Positions 48,528 through 60,374 of a DNA stretch of 64,000 nt are shown here, one piece after another. A program made the position numbers and the translations under genes. Every line of letters starts with the position of its first letter. Position 1 is the stretch's first letter. A model generated the notes under the pieces. The model saw only the letters and a program-made list of their open reading frames with translations, did no database searches and was not told where the DNA came from. Source of the stretch: Sutterella wadsworthensis 2_1_59BFAA (GTDB taxonomy: Bacteria; Pseudomonadota; Gammaproteobacteria; Burkholderiales; Burkholderiaceae_F); the NCBI RefSeq assembly GCF_000297775.1, contig NZ_JH815514.1, forward strand, positions 283,800-347,799. Direction: 5' to 3'.

Positions 48528-49106
48528 GTGTTCCAAATTCGCATTCACGGCCGCGGCGGACAAGGTGTTGTTACGGCTGCGGAGATGCTGGCGCTCGCCG
48601 GCTTCATGGAGGGCCATCATGCACAGGCCTTCCCGAGCTTCGGCTCCGAACGCACGGGCGCGCCGGTTGTGGCCTTCGCCCGTCTCGCATCTTCCGAGAT
48701 CCGCCTGAGGGAGCCCGTGCTCGAGCCGGACGTCGTGCTCGTGCAGGACAAGACGCTGCTCGAGAGCGTCGACGTGTTCAAGGGCCTGCGCGAGGACGGC
48801 TATGTACTCATCAATTCGAGCGAGACGCCCGAGGCTCTCGGACTTGAGGATCTGAAGAAGCGTCTGCCTGAGGGGCACTTCCTCTGCGTGCCGGCCACGG
48901 CCTATGCTCTTGAAAAGATCGGCCGCCCCCTGCCCGGCGCCGCAATGCTCGCGGGCATGGCCGCCATGACGGGCAGCATGAAGCTCGAAAGCGTCATCGC
49001 CGCCTACAACGAAAAGTTCTCGGGCCGTGTCGCCCAGGCCAACGCCGAAGTCGCGAAGCTGGCCTTTGATTCGGTCAAGTCGATGCTCGGAGGTGTTCAT
49101 GCTTAA
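48528..49106 (+). CDS. porG: pyruvate:ferredoxin oxidoreductase gamma subunit
   Basis: 192 residues from a GTG at 48528 (MFQIRIHGRGGQGVVTAAEM). The family block GRGGQGVVTAA, and HAQAFPSFGSERTGAPVVAFAR, identify the gamma subunit of pyruvate/2-oxoacid oxidoreductases. Partner of the alpha and beta subunits; first of a four-gene unit porG-A-B-D. Its end overlaps porA by 8 bp. Confidence 0.93.
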   Translation: MFQIRIHGRGGQGVVTAAEMLALAGFMEGHHAQAFPSFGSERTGAPVVAFARLASSEIRLREPVLEPDVVLVQDKTLLESVDVFKGLREDGYVLINSSETPEALGLEDLKKRLPEGHFLCVPATAYALEKIGRPLPGAAMLAGMAAMTGSMKLESVIAAYNEKFSGRVAQANAEVAKLAFDSVKSMLGGVHA

Positions 49107-50364
49107 GCAGTTGGAAGGCAGCCAGGGCGTTGCCCAGGCCGTGGCGCTCTGCCGCCCCGAAGTCGTCTGCGCGTACCCGATCTCGCCGCAGACCCACATC
49201 GTCGAGGCCCTTGGCGCGCTCTGCCGCAAGGGCGTCCTCAAGGATTGCGAGTACATCAACGTCGAGAGCGAGTTCGCGGCCATGTCCGTTGCCATCGGCG
49301 CATCGGTTGCCGGCGCCCGCGCCTATACGGCCACCGCCTCCCAGGGCCTGCTCTTCATGGTCGAGGCGGTCTACAACGCGTCCGGTCTCGGACTCCCGAT
49401 CGTCATGACGGTCGCCAACCGTGCGATCGGCGCACCGATCAACATCTGGAACGACCATTCGGACTCCATGAGCCAGCGCGACAGCGGCTGGATCCAGCTC
49501 TTTGCGGAGACCAATCAGGAGGCCGTCGACCTGCACATCCAGGCCTTCCGCATCGCGGAGGAGCTCTCGCTGCCCGTCATGGTCTGCATGGACGGCTTCG
49601 TGCTCACCCACGCCTTCGAGCGCATGGACATTCCCTCCCAGGAGGACGTCGACGCGTTCCTGCCGCCCTATGAGCCGCGTCAGGTGCTCGATCCCGATCA
49701 TCCGTACTCGATCGGCGCCATGGTCGGCCCCGAGGCCTTCACGGAAGTCCGCTGGCTTGCCCACAAGCGCATGCTCGATGCGCTGCCTGCCATTGAAAAG
49801 GCGTCTGCGGACTTCGCAGAGCGCTTCGGCCGCAAGTCGGGCGGTCTGCTCGACACCTATCGCATGGAGGATGCGGAGGTCTGCGTGCTTGCCATGGGCT
49901 CCATCCTCGGCACGATCAAGGACACGGTGGACGAAATGCGCGAGGCGGGCGTCAGGATCGGCGTGCTCTGCCTCAAGAGCTATCGTCCGTTCCCCGACGA
50001 AGCCTTTCGCGAGGCCGTCAAGTCCGTCAAGACGCTCGTCGTGCTCGAACGCATGGTGAGCGCAGGCAGCGGCGGCGCGCTCTATCTCGACGTGCTCAAG
50101 GCCGTCCGCAGGGAGCCCGTGGAGCTTCGCAGCGTCATTGCCGGCCTTGGCGGCCGCGCGGTCACGAAGGCGAGCCTGCGCGCGGTGTTCGAGTCCGCCT
50201 GCAACGGTACGCTCCCCGACGAAACGGTGTTTCTCGACCTTGACAGGACGCTTGTCGAGCATCAGCTAGCCCGCGAGGCCGAACAGCGCCACACCGGCCC
50301 CGTGGCCGAATCGTTGAACCGTGAAGTGAATGAAAGAAAGATTCTTCAGGGCGAGGAGATTTAA
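49099..50364 (+). CDS. porA: pyruvate:ferredoxin oxidoreductase alpha subunit
   Basis: 421 residues from the ATG at 49099, which overlaps the porG stop. Pyrimidine-binding part: AYPISPQTHIVEALG, NVESEFAAMSVAIGASVAG, and the CoA-loop region APINIWNDHSDSMSQRDSGW with the FAETNQEA segment, all matching PorA of archaeal and bacterial enzymes. A substrate other than pyruvate (2-oxoisovalerate, 2-oxobutyrate) cannot be excluded. C-terminal transketolase-like domain with LKSYRPFPDEAFREA. Confidence 0.92.
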   Translation: MLKQLEGSQGVAQAVALCRPEVVCAYPISPQTHIVEALGALCRKGVLKDCEYINVESEFAAMSVAIGASVAGARAYTATASQGLLFMVEAVYNASGLGLPIVMTVANRAIGAPINIWNDHSDSMSQRDSGWIQLFAETNQEAVDLHIQAFRIAEELSLPVMVCMDGFVLTHAFERMDIPSQEDVDAFLPPYEPRQVLDPDHPYSIGAMVGPEAFTEVRWLAHKRMLDALPAIEKASADFAERFGRKSGGLLDTYRMEDAEVCVLAMGSILGTIKDTVDEMREAGVRIGVLCLKSYRPFPDEAFREAVKSVKTLVVLERMVSAGSGGALYLDVLKAVRREPVELRSVIAGLGGRAVTKASLRAVFESACNGTLPDETVFLDLDRTLVEHQLAREAEQRHTGPVAESLNREVNERKILQGEEI

Positions 50365-50367
50365 AGA

Positions 50368-51426
50368 ATGAGCGAGGTCGTACATTTCTATCAAACGGGA
50401 ACCTTCACCGTAGGCAACCGTCTTGTCACGCCTGAAGAGCGTGCGGGGCAGGCCTCCATGGAGCGCACCAATGCGCTCACGTCCGGTCACCGCGCCTGTC
50501 AGGGCTGCGGCGAGGCGCTCGGCGCCCGCTACGCGGTTGATGCGGCGATGCGCGCCGTGAACGGCCGTTTGGCCGCGGCCAACGCCACGGGCTGCCTTGA
50601 AGTCTTCTCGACGCCCTATCCTGAAACGAGCTGGCAGCTGCCCTGGTTCCACTCCCTCTTCGGCAACACTGCGGCGGTGGCGACCGGCATGGCCGCCGCC
50701 TTCAAGGTGAAGGCGAAGAAGTCGGGCGGCGCTGAAACCCGCGTGATCGCCATGGGCGGCGACGGCGGCACGACCGACATCGGGTTCGGCTGCCTCTCCG
50801 GCATGTTCGAACGCAACGATGACGTGCTCTACATCTGCTACGACAACGAGGCCTACATGAACACGGGCGTGCAGCGCTCGTCCGCCACGCCTCCCGCCGC
50901 CCGCACGACGACGACCCAGGTCGCGGGCGACGAACCCGGCAACGCCTGGGGCCAGGGCAAGGACGTGCCGCTCATCGCAATGGCGCACGGCATTCCCTAC
51001 GTCGCGACGGCGACCGTGGCCGATCTTCGCGATCTTGAGCGCAAGGTGACGAAGGCCATGAGCGTGCGCGGTGCCCGCTACATCCACATTCTCGTGCCTT
51101 GCCCGCTCGGCTGGGGACACGGTTCCGGCCTGACGGTTCAGATGGCCCGCATGGCTCAGCAGACCGGCATCTTCCCCGTTTTCGAGGCTGAATACGGTGA
51201 AGTCACCGGCGTGAGCAAGATCCGCCGCAAGATTCCCGTCGAGCAGTATCTGAAGCCGCAGAAGCGCTTCGCCCACCTGTTCGGCAAGAACGCGGACCTC
51301 ACCGTCATCGCCCGCATTCAGGCCATGGCGGACCGCAATATCAAGGACTACGGCCTGATCGACGAGGAAGAGGTCGAAACGCATCCGACGGCGGTTCAGG
51401 GTGATGAGCGTGCTCATCACTTTTGA
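50368..51426 (+). CDS. porB: pyruvate:ferredoxin oxidoreductase beta subunit
   Basis: Thiamine-pyrophosphate-binding subunit, 352 residues. Cys ligands for a [4Fe-4S] cluster are visible as HRACQGCGEALGAR (residues about 43-56), with additional cysteines such as ANATGCLE and VPCPLGW. TPP motif: AMGGDGGTTDIGFGC, then NEAYMNTGVQRSSATPPAA. It ends 22 bp before the PorD/GltD gene. The archaeal-type beta subunit is usually about 310 residues; the extra length is at the C-terminus. Confidence 0.93.
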   Translation: MSEVVHFYQTGTFTVGNRLVTPEERAGQASMERTNALTSGHRACQGCGEALGARYAVDAAMRAVNGRLAAANATGCLEVFSTPYPETSWQLPWFHSLFGNTAAVATGMAAAFKVKAKKSGGAETRVIAMGGDGGTTDIGFGCLSGMFERNDDVLYICYDNEAYMNTGVQRSSATPPAARTTTTQVAGDEPGNAWGQGKDVPLIAMAHGIPYVATATVADLRDLERKVTKAMSVRGARYIHILVPCPLGWGHGSGLTVQMARMAQQTGIFPVFEAEYGEVTGVSKIRRKIPVEQYLKPQKRFAHLFGKNADLTVIARIQAMADRNIKDYGLIDEEEVETHPTAVQGDERAHHF

Positions 51427-51448
51427 TAGAGAAGATTAGGAGATATCT

Positions 51449-53074
51449 GTGAGCAGCAAACCCTTTGCCATTACGCTCGATGTCGGCACGTCGCTGGCCA
51501 ACCGCACCGGAAGCTGGCGCACGCTGCGCCCGGTCTATGTGAACCGCCTCCCTCCGTGCAATGCCAAGTGTCCCGCCGGCGAGCAGTGCCAGGCATGGCT
51601 CTACCATGCTGAAAGCGGCGACTACCGTCACGCCTGGGAGAAGATCGTCGAGGACAATCCCTTCCCCGCCTGCATGGGCCGCGTGTGCTACCACACGTGC
51701 GAGTCCGCCTGCAATCGCGGCGAGCTCGACGAGTCCGTCGGCATCAACGCCGTCGAACGCTTTCTCGGCGACCATGCGCTTGAAAACGGTTGGTCGTTCA
51801 AGAAGCCCGAGACGAAGAGCGGCAAGCGCGTTCTTGTCGTGGGCGCAGGTCCTGCAGGCCTTTCCGCCGCCTACCATCTCGCCCGCATGGGTCATGAGGT
51901 CTGCGTGCGCGACGGCGCCAAGGCCGCAGGCGGCATGATGCGCTACGGCATTCCGAAGTACCGTCTGCCCCGTGAGGTTCTTGACAAGGAGATCGCGCGC
52001 ATCGCCGAGCTTGGCGTGAAGTTCGAGCTCTCCCGCGAGGTGACCGATCTGGCCGCCGAAATGAAGGAAGGCGGCTTTGACGCCGTGTTCCTCGGCGTTG
52101 GCGCAAGCCTTGCCCGCCGAGCCTACATTCCCGCCGGCGACGCCGCGCACGTGCTTGACGCCGTTACGGTGCTCCGCTCCATGGAAGGCGAGGAGCAGCC
52201 GCTTCTGGGCCGCCGCGTGGTGGTCTACGGCGGCGGCAACACCGCCATCGACGTGGCCCGCACCGCAAAGCGCCTTGGCGCCGAGCCGCTGGTCGTTTAC
52301 CGCCGCACCCGCGAGCGCGCTCCCGCCCATCAGTTCGAGATCGAGGAGGCCATCGAGGAAGGCGTGCACATGAAGTGGCTCTCCACCATTGCGCATGCCG
52401 ACGAAGGCGAGATCCGCATCGAGAAGATGAAGCTTGACGAGAGCGGCCGTCCCGTCCCGACGGGTGAGTTCGAGACGGTGAGCGCCGACAGCGTCGTGCT
52501 CGCCCTCGGTCAGGAGACGAACCTGAAGTTCCTCGAAGGCATCGACGACCTTCAGATGGAGAACGGCAGCGTCGTGGTCGACGGTTCGATGATGACGGGC
52601 TGTCCCGGCATCTTCGCCGGCGGCGACATGGTGCCGGGCGAGCGCAACGTGACCGTGGCGATCGGCCATGGCAAGCGAGCCGCCCGCTCGATCGATGCCT
52701 GGCTTGCCGGTCGTCCGATGCCTGCCGCCGAAGAACGCCAGCCCGCGACCTTCGGCCGTCTCAACACGTGGTACTACGCGGATGCGCCCAAGTCCGTGCG
52801 TCCCCAGCTTGACCTCGTTCGCCGTCAGACGACGTTCGACGAGGTGGTCCAGGGGCTCACCGAGCAGACTGCGCTCTTCGAGGCCCGCCGCTGCATGTCC
52901 TGCGGCAACTGCTTCGAGTGCGACAACTGCTACGGCGTCTGTCCTGACAATGCCATCATCAAGCTCGGTCCCGGCAAGAAGTTCCGCATCAACTACGAGT
53001 ACTGCAAGGGCTGCGGCATCTGCGCCAACGAGTGTCCCTGCGGCGCGATCGACATGGTGCCCGAGTCCATCTGA
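51449..53074 (+). CDS. PorD-GltD fusion: FAD/NAD(P)H oxidoreductase with 4Fe-4S ferredoxin domain
   Basis: 541 residues from a GTG start. The N-terminal TSLANRTGSWRTLRPVY resembles the start of PorD. Then comes a GltD-like domain: cysteines PPCNAKCPAGEQC and FPACMGRVCYHTCESAC for iron-sulphur ligands, FAD motif VVGAGPAGLSAA at about residue 130, NAD(P)H motif VYGGGNTAID, and GIFAGGDMVPG. The last 70 residues carry ferredoxin-type cysteines (CMSCGNCFECDNC, GVCPDN, CKGCGICANECPCGAI), two [4Fe-4S] sites. Likely shuttles electrons between pyruvate oxidation and NAD(P)H or ferredoxin; direct proof is lacking. Confidence 0.85.
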   Translation: MSSKPFAITLDVGTSLANRTGSWRTLRPVYVNRLPPCNAKCPAGEQCQAWLYHAESGDYRHAWEKIVEDNPFPACMGRVCYHTCESACNRGELDESVGINAVERFLGDHALENGWSFKKPETKSGKRVLVVGAGPAGLSAAYHLARMGHEVCVRDGAKAAGGMMRYGIPKYRLPREVLDKEIARIAELGVKFELSREVTDLAAEMKEGGFDAVFLGVGASLARRAYIPAGDAAHVLDAVTVLRSMEGEEQPLLGRRVVVYGGGNTAIDVARTAKRLGAEPLVVYRRTRERAPAHQFEIEEAIEEGVHMKWLSTIAHADEGEIRIEKMKLDESGRPVPTGEFETVSADSVVLALGQETNLKFLEGIDDLQMENGSVVVDGSMMTGCPGIFAGGDMVPGERNVTVAIGHGKRAARSIDAWLAGRPMPAAEERQPATFGRLNTWYYADAPKSVRPQLDLVRRQTTFDEVVQGLTEQTALFEARRCMSCGNCFECDNCYGVCPDNAIIKLGPGKKFRINYEYCKGCGICANECPCGAIDMVPESI

Positions 53075-53085
53075 TGCACCTGATG

Positions 53086-53109
53086 CCGTCCGGTCAAGAG
53101 ACCGGACGG
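53086..53109 (+). other. hairpin after the por operon
   Basis: Perfect 10-bp stem (53086-53095, 53100-53109) with a four-base loop. Followed by GCCGTAAAAAATG, so not by itself a terminator; it precedes the real one. Confidence 0.6.
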
Positions 53110-53122
53110 GCCGTAAAAAATG

Positions 53123-53156
53123 AAGGAAGCACCGTTTTCCAACGGTGCTTCTTTCG
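53123..53156 (+). terminator. terminator after the por operon
   Basis: About 14-bp stem (53123-53136 and 53141-53154) with a TTCC loop and flanking A/T runs. Convergent with the MFS gene. Confidence 0.88.
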
Positions 53157-53182
53157 TTATGGGCTGTAGGGGCCGTTGACCT

Positions 53183-54385
53183 TCAATCGCCGCCGACGTT
53201 CGTCTTCAATGTCAGAGCGAGCGCGCAGGCGATGAGTAGAACGGTGGCAAGGTAGGGCGCGCCTGCAAGGACGGGATGCATGTGGTGGTCCGCCGTGATC
53301 ATGAGCAGAGGAGTGCCGATGAGCGGCGAGATGGCGCCCGTGAAGCTGTTGAGCGAGCTGACCGCTCCCATGTTGACGCCCTGTGTGCTTGCTTCGCAGC
53401 GCCTGCTGATGAGGCCCTGAATGGTCGGCCCCACGATGCCCATGACGGCGAAGAGGCAGACCATGGCGAGACTCACCGCGCCCGACGGCGAAAGCGCGAT
53501 GACGAGCATGGAGGAAAGGCCGATGAGGAGGCCCGTCACGATGATGTGTCCCGGCGCGAGCTTCTGGACGAGACGCGGCAGGATGAAGCCCTGCGTGAGG
53601 CTGATCGAGAGGCCGAGCGCAAAGATCGACATGCCGATCATGAGCGGCGTCCAGGCGTAGCGGTATTCCGTGTAGAGCGCCCAGGTGCACTGCATCAGGC
53701 TCTGTGCAAGCGTGAAGAGTGTGATGACGACGAGCAGCGGGCGAAGACTGAGGTTGCCTGCCAGGCTCCAGATGGCGGAGAACGGGTTGAGGCGTCCGAG
53801 GGAGAGCGGAGCCGTCGACCTGACCCTGAGGCTCTCGGGAAGGATGAAGAAGCCGTAGAGGAAGTTGAGGGCGCAGATGGCGCTTGCGACGAAGAACGGA
53901 ATTTTGGGATCGGTCTGGCCGAGCACGCCGCCCACGGCGGGGCCGAGCACGAAGGCAATCCCGAAGATTGCGCCGATCTTGCCGAAGGAGGCGATGCGCT
54001 GGTGAGAGGGCGTCACGTCGGCGATGTAGGCCTGCGCCACCACGATGTTGGAACTCATCATGCCGCCGACAAGTCTCGAGAGCAGGATGAAGGGCAGGGA
54101 CTGGCTGACGGCGGGCACGATCATCATGATCGAAAGGCCGAGAATGCCCGTAAGCAGCACGGGACGCCGTCCGATGCGGTCAGAAAGGGCGCCGAGGATG
54201 GGCGCGAAGAAGAACTGCATCAGGCCGTAGCTCACCATGATTGCGCCGTACCAGCTGGTCTGCAGGTCGCGCGTGTCAGCGAGCGATCCGATGAGCCTCG
54301 GAAGAACAGGAACAATGAGCCCGATGCCCAGTGCGTCGAGGAAGACGCAGGCAAGAACAAACCCAATTGCAGGCTTTCTCATCAT
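53183..54385 (-). CDS. MFS drug exporter, TetA-like
   Basis: 400 residues, about 12 transmembrane helices. Motif A between helices 2 and 3 is GALSDRIGRRPVLLTG; LIVPVLPRLIG in helix 1 and SRLVGGMMSSNIVVAQAYIAD fit the TCR/TetA-type DHA1 subfamily. Substrates could be tetracyclines or other small molecules; the sequence does not decide. The start MMRKPAIGF is at 54385 (or 54382). No tetR-like gene is adjacent. Confidence 0.88.
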   Translation of the reverse strand: MMRKPAIGFVLACVFLDALGIGLIVPVLPRLIGSLADTRDLQTSWYGAIMVSYGLMQFFFAPILGALSDRIGRRPVLLTGILGLSIMMIVPAVSQSLPFILLSRLVGGMMSSNIVVAQAYIADVTPSHQRIASFGKIGAIFGIAFVLGPAVGGVLGQTDPKIPFFVASAICALNFLYGFFILPESLRVRSTAPLSLGRLNPFSAIWSLAGNLSLRPLLVVITLFTLAQSLMQCTWALYTEYRYAWTPLMIGMSIFALGLSISLTQGFILPRLVQKLAPGHIIVTGLLIGLSSMLVIALSPSGAVSLAMVCLFAVMGIVGPTIQGLISRRCEASTQGVNMGAVSSLNSFTGAISPLIGTPLLMITADHHMHPVLAGAPYLATVLLIACALALTLKTNVGGD

Positions 54386-54700
54386 GGGACAGGGGCGCGG
54401 AAAGAAGCTGACGAAGATCCAATATTACCGCGAGTCGCAGGGCGGCGCGGAAGGGGCCGAAGGGCTGCCGCAGGCCGGAGAGGCCGGGCTGAGCCTAGGC
54501 GGAACCCACCCAGTCGCTTTGATGCGAATCAACAGTTGTAAATCTGATTGACATTTTGGTGGCTGTGAAGCTTGGAAGAAGAGGGTGTTGGAGGTGAAGT
54601 TTTTGGTAATGTAAACAAATGCGTACGAATGCCGCCGAGGCTTGGTCGCCGAAGGCAGAAAAAGGCCGTACGAAAGAAGAATGTCACCTGGAGTACAACA
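54386..54700. other. non-coding region between the MFS gene and sstT
   Basis: 315 bp between divergent genes. It has TTGACA at 54548-54553 but no matching -10 at the proper distance, and two GTACGAA copies near 54624 and 54668. The sstT ribosome-binding site CTGGAG ends the region. No gene supported. Confidence 0.5.
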
Positions 54701-55930
54701 ATGAAGCGAGTCTTCAATTTTGCGATGCCGTTCCTGCAGGCATCGCTTGTCAAGCAGATTTTGGTCGGTCTGGTACTTGGCATTGCGCTTGCCTATGCGG
54801 CTCCCGCCGCAGCCGTCAGCTGCGGCTTCCTCGGCACCGTCTTTGTGACGGCTCTTAAGGCCGTCGCCCCGATTCTGGTGTTCGTGCTCGTGATGAGTTC
54901 GATTGCGAACCAGAACCTGTCCGGCGAAAACCTCCACATCAAGCCGATCATCGTCCTCTATCTGATAGGCACCTTCTCCGCCGCCATCGTTGCGGTCGTG
55001 GCGAGCTTCATGTTCCCCACGAAGCTCATCCTGACGGCGACCGACGCTGTGGCCACCACCCCCGGCGGCATCGGCGAGGTGCTCGGCAACGTGATTCTCA
55101 ACGTCGTTGACAATCCCGTCCACGCCATCTCGTCCGGCAACTACATCGGCATTCTCGCCTGGGCCATCGCCATGGGCGTCGTGCTGCGCCATGGCACCGT
55201 CGCCACGCGCGAAGTGCTCAATGACGCCGCCAAGGGCGTCGAGTTCGTGGTCCGCCTCGTGATCCGCTTCGCCCCCGTCGGCATCTTCGGCCTCGTTGCG
55301 AACACCTTCGCCACGACCGGCGCCGAAGTCTTCATCGGCTACATCCAGCTTCTCGTGGTGCTTCTCGGCTCCATGTTCTTCGTGGCTCTTGTCATCAATC
55401 CGTTCCTCGTCTGGTTCTGCACCCACAAGAATCCGTTCCCCGTGACGCTGATGACGCTCCGCGAATCCGGCGTGGCCGCCTTCTTCACCCGCTCGTCCGC
55501 CGCGAACATTCCGGTCAATCTGGAAATCTGCCGTCGCCTCGGCCTGCCTGAATCCACTTACTCCATTTCGATTCCCGTGGGTGCCACGATCAACATGGCC
55601 GGCGCCGCCATCACGATCACCGTGCTGACGCTTTCCGCCGCCTATTCGCTCAACATTCCCGTTGACCTCGGCACGGCCGTGTTCCTCTCCTTCGTGGCCT
55701 CGATCTGCGCCTGCGGCGCCTCCGGCGTGCCGGGCGGCTCCCTGATGCTCATCCCGCTTGCCTGCGGTCTCTTCGGCATCGATCAGAACACCGCCATGCA
55801 GGTGGTCGCCGTTGGCTTCATCATCGGCGTGCTCCAGGACTCCTGCGAAACGGCCCTGAACTCCTCGAGCGACGCGCTCTTCACGATCGCCGCCTGCCAG
55901 CGCGCCGAGCGTCTGGAACGCGGGGAGTAA
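54701..55930 (+). CDS. sstT: serine/threonine:sodium symporter SstT
   Basis: 409 residues (E. coli 414) from the ATG at 54701 ([20 protein letters not shown]); TGGAG lies seven bases upstream. Member of the DAACS family but distinct from DctA. Nine or so transmembrane helices and the conserved blocks [20 protein letters not shown] and [18 protein letters not shown], both typical of SstT. Serine uptake would feed pyruvate, linking it to the por system. Confidence 0.95.
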   Translation: MKRVFNFAMPFLQASLVKQILVGLVLGIALAYAAPAAAVSCGFLGTVFVTALKAVAPILVFVLVMSSIANQNLSGENLHIKPIIVLYLIGTFSAAIVAVVASFMFPTKLILTATDAVATTPGGIGEVLGNVILNVVDNPVHAISSGNYIGILAWAIAMGVVLRHGTVATREVLNDAAKGVEFVVRLVIRFAPVGIFGLVANTFATTGAEVFIGYIQLLVVLLGSMFFVALVINPFLVWFCTHKNPFPVTLMTLRESGVAAFFTRSSAANIPVNLEICRRLGLPESTYSISIPVGATINMAGAAITITVLTLSAAYSLNIPVDLGTAVFLSFVASICACGASGVPGGSLMLIPLACGLFGIDQNTAMQVVAVGFIIGVLQDSCETALNSSSDALFTIAACQRAERLERGE

Positions 55931-55974
55931 TCCTTCCGAAATGCAGGGACGGACTTGCGCCGCCCTGCTGATTT

Positions 55975-56008
55975 AAAATTGCCGAAGTTTGACTTCGGCA
56001 ATTTTTTT
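55975..56008 (+). terminator. terminator after sstT
   Basis: Perfect 14-bp stem (55975-55988, 55992-56005) with a TTG loop and a T-run. It ends shortly before recQ. Confidence 0.93.
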
Positions 56009-56024
56009 GACTTCATCCGACGAT

Positions 56025-57848
<1,824 letters not shown>

Positions 57849-57871
57849 GCCGACGGGGATCCGCATGAAAC

Positions 57872-57906
57872 AAAAAAAAGAGCAGCCCATGAGGACTGCT
57901 CTTTTT
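57872..57906 (+). terminator. terminator after recQ
   Basis: Hairpin with arms about 57876-57887 and 57892-57904 and one mismatch, with an A-run before and a T-run after; may act for both strands. Convergent with the SPOR gene. Confidence 0.85.
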
Positions 57907-57924
57907 GCTTGGACTCTAGAGGAC

Positions 57925-58455
57925 TCAGCGGACCACCGTGGTCTGAATGCCCTGATTGTCGAGTTGGCTCTGGACTTCAGACGCCTCCAGCTTGTTGTCG
58001 AAGGGGCCGATGCGGACGCGCCAGACGCTGCCCGCCTTCACCACCTGCACATTGCTGATGCCTGCGGTGAGGGCGAGGGAGCCCGTAAGGTCATGGGCGC
58101 TCTTCTCTTCCTTGAAAGCACCGGCCTGCAGCCAGTAGCTGCCGCCAGCTCCGGCGGCGGGCGTCTGAGACTGAGGCTGGGACTGGACCGGCGGAGCGAC
58201 GGTCACGGTCTTGACGCCGGACGAATCGTCCTGTTCGGCGCTCTTTTCCTGCTGCTCATTGAGGGCGCGGTTCGGATCGATGCCGCCCGCGAGCTTCTGG
58301 GCGGGGTCGACGTCAGCGGTCACCTTCTGAACCTTCTCGACGAAGGGGATCGGGCTGTTGGTGATGAACACCGCCGCGGCTGCGCAGATTGCGCAGCCGG
58401 TGACGACGCCGATCAGAAAGCCGGCAAAGCCGGAAGCAAGATTGGTACGGGCCAC
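57925..58455 (-). CDS. SPOR domain protein, FtsN-like
   Basis: 176 residues. Short cytoplasmic N-terminus, one transmembrane helix (about residues 7-32, FAGFLIGVVTGCAICAAAAV), a Pro/Gln-rich periplasmic linker, and a C-terminal SPOR domain (about residues 105-176: YWLQAGAFKEEKSAHDL, VQVVKAGSVWRVRIGPF). SPOR domains bind denuded peptidoglycan at the division site. It follows argS by 18 bp, as often in betaproteobacteria. It could be an FtsN equivalent, but N-terminal essentials are not proven. Confidence 0.88.
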   Translation of the reverse strand: MARTNLASGFAGFLIGVVTGCAICAAAAVFITNSPIPFVEKVQKVTADVDPAQKLAGGIDPNRALNEQQEKSAEQDDSSGVKTVTVAPPVQSQPQSQTPAAGAGGSYWLQAGAFKEEKSAHDLTGSLALTAGISNVQVVKAGSVWRVRIGPFDNKLEASEVQSQLDNQGIQTTVVR

Positions 58456-58473
58456 TGTGGATAGTCCTCTTGA

Positions 58474-60216
58474 TTAAGCATCTTCGCGGCGGGCCATGTA
58501 TTCAGGCGCGCTGATGCCGAGAAGCGCGAGACCGTTGCCGAGCACCTGGCGGGTGGCGGCAAGGAGAGCGAGGCGGGCGTTGCGCTCGACATCGTTCTCG
58601 ATCACGACGCGTTCGGCGTTGTAGAACGTGTGGAAGGCCGCGGCGAGCTCCTTCAGGTAGTAGCAGAGCATGTGCGGCGCATGGTCCTTGGCGGCCAGCG
58701 TGAGAAGCGACGGATATTCGGCGATCTTGGCCATCAGGTCCATGGCCTGCTCGCTCACGAGGCTAGAGAGATCGGCCTTGATGAGTTCGTCGGCGGACGG
58801 AACTTCGTAGCCCTTTTCCTTGGCGTTCGCAAACACGGAGCAGATGCGGGCGTGGGCGTACTGCAGATAGTAGACGGGGTTTTCGTCGCTCTTCTGCTGG
58901 GCGAGGTTGATGTCGAAGACGAATTCGGCATCGGCCTTGCGGGCAACGAGGAAGAAGCGGGCGGCGTCCTGGCCGGCCATGTCGACGAGGTCGCGCAGCG
59001 TGACGTAGTTGCCGGAGCGCTTGCTCATCTTGACGGGTTCGCCGTCCTTCACGACGGAGAGCATCTTGTGAAGGATGTATTCGGGGAATTCCTTCGGGAT
59101 GCTCATCTGACGGGCGAGCGCGCAGCACTGAAGGCCGCAGCGGACGCGGGCAATCGTGCCGTGATGGTCGGAGCCCTGAATGTTGACGGCCTTGGTGAAG
59201 CCGCGCTCGAACTTGGCAAGGTGGTAGGCGACGTCGGGCACAAAGTAGGTAAAGGTGCCGTCGACCTTGCGCATCACGCGGTTCTTGTCGTCGTGAATGC
59301 CGAGGTCTTCGCATTCGGTGGTCTTGAGCCAGAGGGCGCCGTCGCGTTCTTCGGTGCGGCCGGAGTCGATCATGGACTGCACGGCGGCCTGCACGCGGCC
59401 GGAGGCGTAGAGCGAGGACTCGAGGTAGAAGTTGTCGAAGTGTACGCCGAGCGCATCAAGGTCGTCGTCCTGCTCGTTGCGCAGATAGGCGACGCCGTAG
59501 CGACGGATGCAGTCGGTGTCGGAAAGGTCGCCCTTGGATTCGATGACCGTGCCGTCATGCGCATGCACGGGCTTGCAGTCAAGGTAGTCGCGGGCGATGG
59601 CGATCACGTATTCGCCGTGATAGGCGTTTTCAGGAAGTTCGACGGCTTCACCCTTGAGCTCGCGGGCGCGCAGGCGGATGGATTCGGCGAGATTGCCGAT
59701 CTGAACGCCGGCGTCGTTGTAGTAGAACTCGCGGGTGACTTTCCAGCCCTGAGTGGCGAGAAGATTGGCAAGCACGTCTCCGAGGGCGCCCTGACGGGCG
59801 TGGCCGAGATGAAGCGGGCCGGTCGGGTTGGCGGACACGAACTCAAGAAGAACGGACTGGTTCTTGTGGGCGTCGCCGCAGCCGAAGGACGTGCCGGCCT
59901 TGAGGACCTGACGGATGATTTCCTGGCGGGCGTTGTCCTGAATGCGGAGGTTGATGAAGCCGGGGCCGGCGATTTCGACCGACTTGATGAGAGCTTCGCT
60001 TTCGGGGTTGGCCTTGAGGGCCTCGACGATCTGCGTGGCGATCTCGCGCGGGTTCTTCTTGAGGGCGCGAGCGAGCTGCATGGCGACCGTACAGGCGACG
60101 TCGCCGTGTTCGGGCATCTTCGGGCGTTCGAGAATGACGGTGACGCCGGTGACGCCGAGCGTTTCGAGCGCGGCGGAAATGAGGGAGGTCAGAGCCTCTT
60201 TTTGCTGAGCGAGCAT
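58474..60216 (-). CDS. argS: arginyl-tRNA synthetase
   Basis: 580 residues from the ATG at 60216 ([18 protein letters not shown]); E. coli has 577. Class Ia synthetase: HIGH-like motif [14 protein letters not shown] at about residue 120, KMSKRSGN near residue 390 as the KMSKS-type loop. C-terminal anticodon-binding DALR domain ([12 protein letters not shown]). The frame is open for 40 more codons, but these lack conservation. Followed by the SPOR gene. Confidence 0.97.
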   Translation of the reverse strand: MLAQQKEALTSLISAALETLGVTGVTVILERPKMPEHGDVACTVAMQLARALKKNPREIATQIVEALKANPESEALIKSVEIAGPGFINLRIQDNARQEIIRQVLKAGTSFGCGDAHKNQSVLLEFVSANPTGPLHLGHARQGALGDVLANLLATQGWKVTREFYYNDAGVQIGNLAESIRLRARELKGEAVELPENAYHGEYVIAIARDYLDCKPVHAHDGTVIESKGDLSDTDCIRRYGVAYLRNEQDDDLDALGVHFDNFYLESSLYASGRVQAAVQSMIDSGRTEERDGALWLKTTECEDLGIHDDKNRVMRKVDGTFTYFVPDVAYHLAKFERGFTKAVNIQGSDHHGTIARVRCGLQCCALARQMSIPKEFPEYILHKMLSVVKDGEPVKMSKRSGNYVTLRDLVDMAGQDAARFFLVARKADAEFVFDINLAQQKSDENPVYYLQYAHARICSVFANAKEKGYEVPSADELIKADLSSLVSEQAMDLMAKIAEYPSLLTLAAKDHAPHMLCYYLKELAAAFHTFYNAERVVIENDVERNARLALLAATRQVLGNGLALLGISAPEYMARREDA

Positions 60217-60374
60217 GATGAGTGTCGTGTGAGTGATGGGTTCGTTTTCCTGATCGTCACAGTGTACCTTTTCGGGAGTGAGGACACATCTGAAAGGGAT
60301 CGGGAAAACGTAACGGCCTGCCGTCCGTTCAGACAACAGGCCGACGCTGTGAACGTATCAGTGCCTGGCGGGCA

